This document shows, one piece after another, positions 59,478 through 64,000 of a stretch of 64,000 nt of DNA. The notes under the pieces were generated by a model. It saw nothing but the letters and a program-made list of their open reading frames with translations. It did not search any database and was not told where the DNA came from. Source of the stretch: Mycobacterium sp. 852002-51057_SCH5723018 (GTDB taxonomy: Bacteria; Actinomycetota; Actinomycetes; Mycobacteriales; Mycobacteriaceae); contig NZ_LZIR01000008.1 of the NCBI RefSeq assembly GCF_001667035.1, positions 62,001 through 126,000 on the forward strand, in the 5' to 3' direction. A program made the translations under genes and the position numbers. Positions within the stretch are counted from its first letter, which is position 1; every line of letters starts with the position of its first letter.

Positions 59478-61589
59478 ATGCCGTTGGCCGTTGACGCACT
59501 GACCGCCGAGCTGGACGACGAGCAGCGCGAAGCGGTGCTGGCCCCGCGCGGACCGGTCTGCGTGCTCGCCGGCGCCGGCACGGGCAAGACCCGCACCATC
59601 ACGCACCGGATCGCCCAGCTCGTCGCGGGTGGCCATGTCGCGCCGGGTCAGGTCCTGGCGGTCACCTTTACCCAGCGCGCGGCGGGGGAGATGCGGTCGC
59701 GGCTGCGGGCGCTGGCGGCGAGCGGGCACACCGGCTCCGGGGTCGGCGCGGTGCAGGCGCTGACCTTCCACGCGGCCGCGCACCGGCAGCTGCGCTACTT
59801 CTGGCCGCGCGTGGTCGGCGGCACCGGCTGGCAGCTGCTCGACACCAAGTTCGCCGTCGTGGCCAGGGCCGCCAACCGCTGCCGGCTGAACGCCAGCACC
59901 GACGACGTGCGCGACCTGGCCGGGGAAATCGAGTGGGCCAAGGCGTCGCTGATCGGCCCCGAGCAGTACCCGTCCGCCGTGGCCGCCGCCGGCCGGGACG
60001 TTCCGATGGACGCCGCGCAGATCGCGGCCGTCTATGACGCCTACGAGGCCCTCAAAGTTCGCGATGAATCGGTCACGCTCCTGGACTTCGACGACCTGCT
60101 GCTGCACACCGCCGCCGCGATCGAGAACGACGCCGCCGTGGCCGAGGAGTTCCGCGACCGCTACCGCTGCTTCGTCGTCGACGAATATCAGGACGTCACG
60201 CCGCTGCAGCAGCGCGTGCTGGCGGCCTGGACAGGCGACCGCGACGACCTGACCGTCGTCGGCGACGCCAACCAGACCATCTACTCGTTCACCGGGGCCA
60301 CGCCCCGCTTCCTGCTGGACTTCTCGCGGCGGTTTCCCGACGCCACGGTGGTGCGCCTGGAGCGCGACTACCGGTCCACGCCGCAGGTGGTGTCGCTGGC
60401 CAATCAGGTGATCGCCGCCGCCCGCGGCCGGGTCGCGGGCAGCAAGCTGCAGCTGTCCGGCCAGCGGGCCCCGGGCCCGGTCCCGACGTTCGACGAACAT
60501 CCCGACGAGACCGCCGAGGCCGCCGCCGTCGCCGCATCGATCGCTCGGCTGATCGAATCCGGCACGCCGCCCTCGGAGATCGCGGTGCTCTACCGGGTCA
60601 ACGCGCAATCCGAGGTGTACGAGGAGGCCCTGACCGAGGCCGGCATCACCTACCAGATCCGCGGCGGTGAGGGCTTTTTCAACCGCCAGGAGATCAAGCA
60701 GGCGCTGCTGGCCCTGCAGCGCGCGGCCGAGCGAGGGGCCGACGAGCCACCGGGCTCTCTGCCCGATGTCGTGCGCGCGGTCCTCGAGCCGCTGGGTCTT
60801 ACGGCCGAGGAGCCCGCCGGCAGCCGGGCCCGGGATCGCTGGGAGGCGCTGACCGCGCTGGCCGAACTGGTCGACGACGAGGTCGCGCAGCGCCCGCAGC
60901 TCGACCTTCCGGGGCTGCTGGCCGAGCTGAGGATGCGCGCCGACTCGCGCCACCCGCCGGTCGTGCAGGGCGTCACGCTGGCGTCCCTGCACGCCGCCAA
61001 GGGGCTCGAGTGGGACGCGGTGTTCTTGGTCGGATTGGCCGACGGCACGCTCCCCATCTCGCACGCGCTGGCGCACGGCCCAGAGAGCGAGGCCGTCGAG
61101 GAGGAGCGTCGGCTTCTTTACGTCGGGATCACCAGGGCCCGAATCCATTTAGCGCTCAGCTGGGCGCTGGCGCGCAGTCCGGGCGGTCGGCAGGGCCGCA
61201 AGCCGTCGCGGTTCCTCAACGGGATCGCACCGCAAACACGCGCCGACACCGCGCCCGCCAGGGCCCGGCGCAACCGCGGCGTCGCTACCCGCTGCCGGAT
61301 CTGCAACAACAGCCTGACCACCCCGGCGGCCATCATGCTGCGGCGCTGCGAAACGTGCGCGGCCGACATCGACGAGGACTTGCTGCTGCGGCTCAAAGCG
61401 TGGCGGCTCGACGTCGCCAAGGAACAAAAGGTGCCGGCCTATGTCGTCTTCTCCGACAACACGCTGATCGCCATCGCCGAGCTGCTGCCCGACGACGAAA
61501 CGGCCCTGATCGCGATCCCGGGCATCGGCGCACGCAAGCTCGAACAGTACGGGCCGGACGTGCTGGAGTTGGTCCGGCAGGCCCGCTGA
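59478..61589 (+). CDS. uvrD2: DNA helicase UvrD2
   Basis: A superfamily I helicase of 703 residues, orthologue of Rv3198c, essential in mycobacteria. Walker [11 protein letters not shown], Walker [13 protein letters not shown], motif [13 protein letters not shown] and motif [10 protein letters not shown] are intact. A linker with CRICNNSL...CETCAADI (four Cys, presumably zinc) leads to a C-terminal HRDC domain ([27 protein letters not shown]). ATG at 59469 is an equally possible start. Confidence 0.95.
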   Translation: MPLAVDALTAELDDEQREAVLAPRGPVCVLAGAGTGKTRTITHRIAQLVAGGHVAPGQVLAVTFTQRAAGEMRSRLRALAASGHTGSGVGAVQALTFHAAAHRQLRYFWPRVVGGTGWQLLDTKFAVVARAANRCRLNASTDDVRDLAGEIEWAKASLIGPEQYPSAVAAAGRDVPMDAAQIAAVYDAYEALKVRDESVTLLDFDDLLLHTAAAIENDAAVAEEFRDRYRCFVVDEYQDVTPLQQRVLAAWTGDRDDLTVVGDANQTIYSFTGATPRFLLDFSRRFPDATVVRLERDYRSTPQVVSLANQVIAAARGRVAGSKLQLSGQRAPGPVPTFDEHPDETAEAAAVAASIARLIESGTPPSEIAVLYRVNAQSEVYEEALTEAGITYQIRGGEGFFNRQEIKQALLALQRAAERGADEPPGSLPDVVRAVLEPLGLTAEEPAGSRARDRWEALTALAELVDDEVAQRPQLDLPGLLAELRMRADSRHPPVVQGVTLASLHAAKGLEWDAVFLVGLADGTLPISHALAHGPESEAVEEERRLLYVGITRARIHLALSWALARSPGGRQGRKPSRFLNGIAPQTRADTAPARARRNRGVATRCRICNNSLTTPAAIMLRRCETCAADIDEDLLLRLKAWRLDVAKEQKVPAYVVFSDNTLIAIAELLPDDETALIAIPGIGARKLEQYGPDVLELVRQAR

Positions 61590-61610
61590 AGGGACAAAGG
61601 CGCAGGTCAG

Positions 61611-61648
61611 AAAATCGGTTGTGGACAGCTACCGGTAGCATCTACCCT
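61611..61648 (+). promoter_or_regulatory. whiB7 autoregulated promoter
   Basis: AAAAT (61611-61615) lies 3 bp before TTGTGG (61619-61624, -35), then an 18-bp spacer and TACCCT (61643-61648, -10). An AT-rich tract three bases upstream of the -35 is the documented WhiB7 recognition feature. Confidence 0.75.
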
Positions 61649-61711
61649 CGAAACCGCATTCTGCTGCCGCCTGAGGTCGCGGACGGGCAAGTCGAGAGGA
61701 GGGTCGCCACG

Positions 61712-61855
61712 ATGATCATCACCAATGCGTTCGGTGCAGGCGTGGCTGCCGCGGCGAAGGCCGCGGCGACCCTCCATGCCGCCGTGCCGGCGGCCGCGGT
61801 CAAGCACCGTTTTGCCGCCGCGACCGACGCGTCCGTGGATTGGGGCCATACCTAA
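61712..61855 (+). CDS. whiB7 leader ORF (uORF), 47 codons
   Basis: Starts ATG with a GAGGAGGG box about ten bases upstream and reads MIITNAFGAG, then an Ala-rich stretch, ending DASVDWGHT at a TAA. It lies within the whiB7 leader, ahead of the hairpin at 61874-61911. In mycobacteria translation of such a leader peptide is reported to control whiB7 read-through, so ribosome-stalling antibiotics induce the gene. The peptide itself need not be functional. Confidence 0.65.
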   Translation: MIITNAFGAGVAAAAKAAATLHAAVPAAAVKHRFAAATDASVDWGHT

Positions 61856-61873
61856 CTAGCCCGAATCTCCCCA

Positions 61874-61911
61874 GATGGCCACGGACCCGAAGTCACCAGG
61901 ATCCGTGGCCA
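61874..61911 (+). terminator. whiB7 attenuator hairpin
   Basis: ATGGCCACGGA (61874-61884) and TCCGTGGCCAT (61901-61911) are exact complements around a 16-nt loop. No long T-run follows. A short CAGG/CCTG hairpin downstream (61917-61932) may form an alternative structure. It lies between the leader ORF and whiB7. Confidence 0.75.
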
Positions 61912-61992
61912 TAGTTGTCAGGTCGACAGCCTGCCTGGTCCGGATCCCCGCAAGAGGACAGTTACCCCGACCAGGAAGCAGGTGAACAGGAC

Positions 61993-62253
61993 ATGACGGC
62001 ACTGCCAGTCCCCAGACCGACCTTGCCTTGTCATGCCGACGACCCCGACCTTTGGTTCGCCGAGGCCCCCGCGGACCTGGAGCGCGCCAAGACGCTGTGC
62101 GCGGACTGCCCCGTTCGGCGCCAGTGCCTTTCGGCGGCGCTGGAACGGGCCGAACCCTGGGGCGTGTGGGGCGGCGAGATTTTCGAGCGGGGTTCGATCG
62201 TGGGCCGCAAGCGTCCGCGCGGCCGTCCCCGCAAGGACGCCGTGGCCGCCTAG
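61993..62253 (+). CDS. whiB7: Antibiotic-resistance regulator WhiB7
   Basis: The iron-sulphur transcription factor that induces intrinsic resistance to macrolides, tetracyclines, lincosamides and aminoglycosides. It is 86 residues with four cluster Cys (LPCHA; LCADCPVRRQC), the GVWGGE turn, and the C-terminal AT-hook KRPRGRPRKD. It is the Rv3197A orthologue. Expression is governed by the promoter, leader ORF and hairpin upstream. It ends 13 bp from the convergent ABC1-family gene. Confidence 0.97.
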   Translation: MTALPVPRPTLPCHADDPDLWFAEAPADLERAKTLCADCPVRRQCLSAALERAEPWGVWGGEIFERGSIVGRKRPRGRPRKDAVAA

Positions 62254-62266
62254 CGCAAAGGAGGCG

Positions 62267-63610
62267 CTAGACGACCACGGTGTCGGGCTCGGCGAAACCG
62301 GGGATCAGTTCTTCCGACAGCGCCTTGATCGGCACATGCGCGTCCAGCTGGCACAGGATCGCGGCCACCGACGAGATCACCCGCATCGGGATGGCCAGCT
62401 TGACCGGCAGGTCCATCTGCCGCGCCGTCTTGATCTGCGAGACCGACCGGTCGATCTGGACGGCGGTCATCTTCTGCAGCCACTTGCGGGTGTAGTGGAA
62501 GACGTCGACCTGAATGGGCTCGACGTACTGGCGCAGCATTTCGTCGATGTCCCGCACCGATACCTGTTGGCCCTTCTGGATGAAGCCGGCCTTCTCCATC
62601 GTCGGCAACAGCAGGTCGTAGTTCTTCTCCCGGGCCAGCCGCATGATCATCCCCAGCTCGATGGGGAAGCCGCCGGGCAGTGGTGCCACGGCACCGAAGT
62701 CGATGACGCCCATCCGGTCGTCGGGCAGCAGCATGAAGTTTCCCGGGTGCGCGTCGCCGTGCATCATGCCCAGTCGGCGGGGCGCGTCGAAGGTGAGCTC
62801 TAGCAGGCGGGTGCCCATTAGGTCGCGCTGGTCGGGGGTTCCGTTGCGGATGATCTCGGCCAACGGCACGCCGTCGATCCACTCCTGGATCACCACCTTG
62901 GGCGAGCTGGCCACGATGCGCGGCACCGCGAAGTGCGGGTGGTCGTGATACGCCTTGGCGAAGGCGCGCTGGTTGTCGGCCTCCAGCCGGTAGTCCAGTT
63001 CCATCTCGGTGCGCTGGATCAGCTCGTCCACCACGCCCTGCACGTCGGCGCCCGGCGACAGCTGCTTGAGCACCCCGACCATCCGCTGCATCGTCTTGAG
63101 GTCGGCGCGCAGCGCCTCGTCGGCGCCCGGGTACTGGATCTTGACGGCCACCTCGCGGCCGTCGGACCACACCGCCTTGTGCACCTGGCCGATGCTGGCC
63201 GAGGCGACCGGGGTGTCGTCGAACGAACTGAACCGCTCCCGCCACTTGGTGCCCAGCTGGGCGTCGAGCACCCGGTGCACCTTGGCGGCGGGCAGTGGCG
63301 GGGCGTCCTTCTGCAGCTTGGTCAACGCTTCGCGGTAGGGCTCGCCGTACTCCTCGGGGATGGCGGCTTCCATCACCGACAGGGCCTGGCCGACCTTCAT
63401 CGCCCCGCCCTTGAGCTCACCGAGCACGGTGAACAGCTGGTTGGCGGCCTTCTCCAACATCTCGGCCTGGACTTCGTCCCTCGACTTACCCGTCAACCGC
63501 TTGCCGAAGCCCAGCGCCGCCCGGCCGGCGAATCCGACCGGAATGCTGGCCAGCTTCGCATTGCGCGCAGCGCGGCCGCGTTTGATGTCTGCCACGCATC
63601 CATCATCCAT
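62267..63610 (-). CDS. ABC1/UbiB-family atypical kinase (Rv3197-like)
   Basis: A 447-residue UbiB/ADCK-type protein. The family KxGQ motif is KVGQALSVM; others are SASIGQVHKA, VAVKIQYPGAD, HGDAHPGNFML and VIDFGAVAPLP. Members act on isoprenoid lipid quinone metabolism or as ATPases. In M. tuberculosis it is a WhiB7-regulon gene linked to macrolide tolerance, which fits its position beside whiB7. The ATG at 63610 gives exactly the Rv3197 length; a GTG at 63595 is the alternative. Confidence 0.9.
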   Translation of the reverse strand: MDDGCVADIKRGRAARNAKLASIPVGFAGRAALGFGKRLTGKSRDEVQAEMLEKAANQLFTVLGELKGGAMKVGQALSVMEAAIPEEYGEPYREALTKLQKDAPPLPAAKVHRVLDAQLGTKWRERFSSFDDTPVASASIGQVHKAVWSDGREVAVKIQYPGADEALRADLKTMQRMVGVLKQLSPGADVQGVVDELIQRTEMELDYRLEADNQRAFAKAYHDHPHFAVPRIVASSPKVVIQEWIDGVPLAEIIRNGTPDQRDLMGTRLLELTFDAPRRLGMMHGDAHPGNFMLLPDDRMGVIDFGAVAPLPGGFPIELGMIMRLAREKNYDLLLPTMEKAGFIQKGQQVSVRDIDEMLRQYVEPIQVDVFHYTRKWLQKMTAVQIDRSVSQIKTARQMDLPVKLAIPMRVISSVAAILCQLDAHVPIKALSEELIPGFAEPDTVVV

Positions 63611-63763
63611 GACGGTCGGTGCGAGGTGCTGTTGATCCGGCCACACCCGATTTCCGTGGTGTGGGCCGTAGGTTGTGTGCGGCCCGCCGAACGCGCAGCC
63701 AAAAGGTGGTAGCGGTCATCGAAACCGTTGACAAGAACCGCCAAGAACCGCAAGGAGGGCACC

Positions 63764-63847
63764 GTGACCGGAGACATCCTGGAGACCCTTGCCAGGGCAT
63801 ACGCAACAGCGTCGACGAAGGTCCCAGATCAGGGGCGGCTGGGCTAG
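63764..63847 (+). CDS. Small ORF, 27 residues
   Basis: GTG start with a near-perfect AAGGAGG box seven bases upstream, encoding TGDILETLARAYATAS and ending in RLG before a TAG. A TTGACA hexamer lies at 63728-63733. The sequence is amphipathic in appearance. It overlaps the end of the minus-strand gene by four bases. It could be a real small protein or a leader. Confidence 0.45.
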   Translation: MTGDILETLARAYATASTKVPDQGRLG

Positions 63848-64000
63848 CCGCACGAGCACAATGTGCACAGTGGGTGCTTTGCCCACCGGCGCGCGACGAT
63901 GGAGCCCGCGTTGACGTCGAACTCCAGCGTCGCGTTGAGCGCGGCGGGCGGCGCCGGATCGGGCACCGCTTGCTGCCCGCGCACCGCCGCGATCACCCGG
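63844..64000 (-). CDS. C-terminal end of a TOMM/ThiF-type protein (partial)
   Basis: Only the last 51 codons are in the window; the gene continues beyond 64000. The reading ends LEFDVNAGSIVARRW, then AKHPLCTLCSCG and a stop. A terminal RRW-xHPxC...CxC motif is typical of the zinc-binding C-terminus of TOMM (thiazole/oxazole-modified microcin) cyclodehydratase-like proteins. In M. tuberculosis the neighbour at this position is Rv3196. Assignment is tentative because the E1-like core is not visible. Confidence 0.55.
   Translation of the reverse strand, partial: RVIAAVRGQQAVPDPAPPAALNATLEFDVNAGSIVARRWAKHPLCTLCSCG

Noticed and set aside
63493..63777. 94-codon minus-strand ORF near the right end
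   Set aside because: It lies mostly inside the ABC1-family gene in another frame and lacks a domain.

Overview
This is a chromosomal segment of a slow-growing Mycobacterium. The evidence is high GC content, GTG/TTG starts, WhiB proteins, AdnAB, SigH-RshA and mycoredoxin. The gene order follows the M. tuberculosis stretch from about Rv3242c down to Rv3196 almost gene by gene. It is not the M. tuberculosis complex: the wax-ester-synthase gene is one intact ORF, and several genes are inserted that I do not know from that stretch. I cannot name the species. I see no tRNA, rRNA, CRISPR array, insertion sequence or phage.

Layout. 1-6 kb: a CYP142-like P450, a ComF-like phosphoribosyltransferase, a long-form ribosome hibernation factor and the essential translocase secA1. 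6-10.6 kb: an accessory signalling island with a duplicated HD/HD-GYP protein carrying a LuxR output domain, a class III nucleotidyl cyclase, an ABCG-type half transporter and a 25-codon remnant of a second LuxR domain. 10.6-16.7 kb: methanethiol methyltransferase, a TrkA-C/KefB cation antiporter pair, a WS/DGAT-type acyltransferase with a degenerate active site, and a frameshifted ppk2. 16.9-19.5 kb: the desA3 acyl-CoA desaturase and its reductase, each behind a palindromic operator. 19.6-22.4 kb: an accessory block with a thiolase divergent from a HxlR regulator. 22.5-31.7 kb: rsgA, aroA, a SRAP protein, lipid-type oxidoreductases, an SDR plus frameshifted ybaK, sigH-rshA, and a 24-residue ribosomal protein bL37.

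31.9-49.6 kb is mostly conserved core: biotinylated protein, pdtaS, whiB1, a diacylglycerol-kinase-like enzyme, entC-gpm2, a ParA homologue, rhlE, fasR, moeZ, an alkyltransferase-like protein and lipV. 49.7-61.6 kb is a DNA repair and redox block: adnA-adnB, a potassium channel, nudC, mycoredoxin-1 and uvrD2. 61.6-64 kb holds whiB7 with promoter, leader ORF and attenuator hairpin, an ABC1-family kinase-like protein, a 27-codon ORF, and the cut-off end of a gene resembling the C-terminus of a TOMM/ThiF-type protein.

The most distinctive non-coding signal is a GC-rich element of about 42 bp present eight times at four loci. In three loci it starts right after the TAG stop of a gene and is tandemly repeated with a 57-58 bp period. 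Other signals are two single-base frameshifts (ppk2, ybaK), a 17-bp duplication that split an entC/acetyltransferase ATGA junction, and a possible N-terminally extended SigH isoform.
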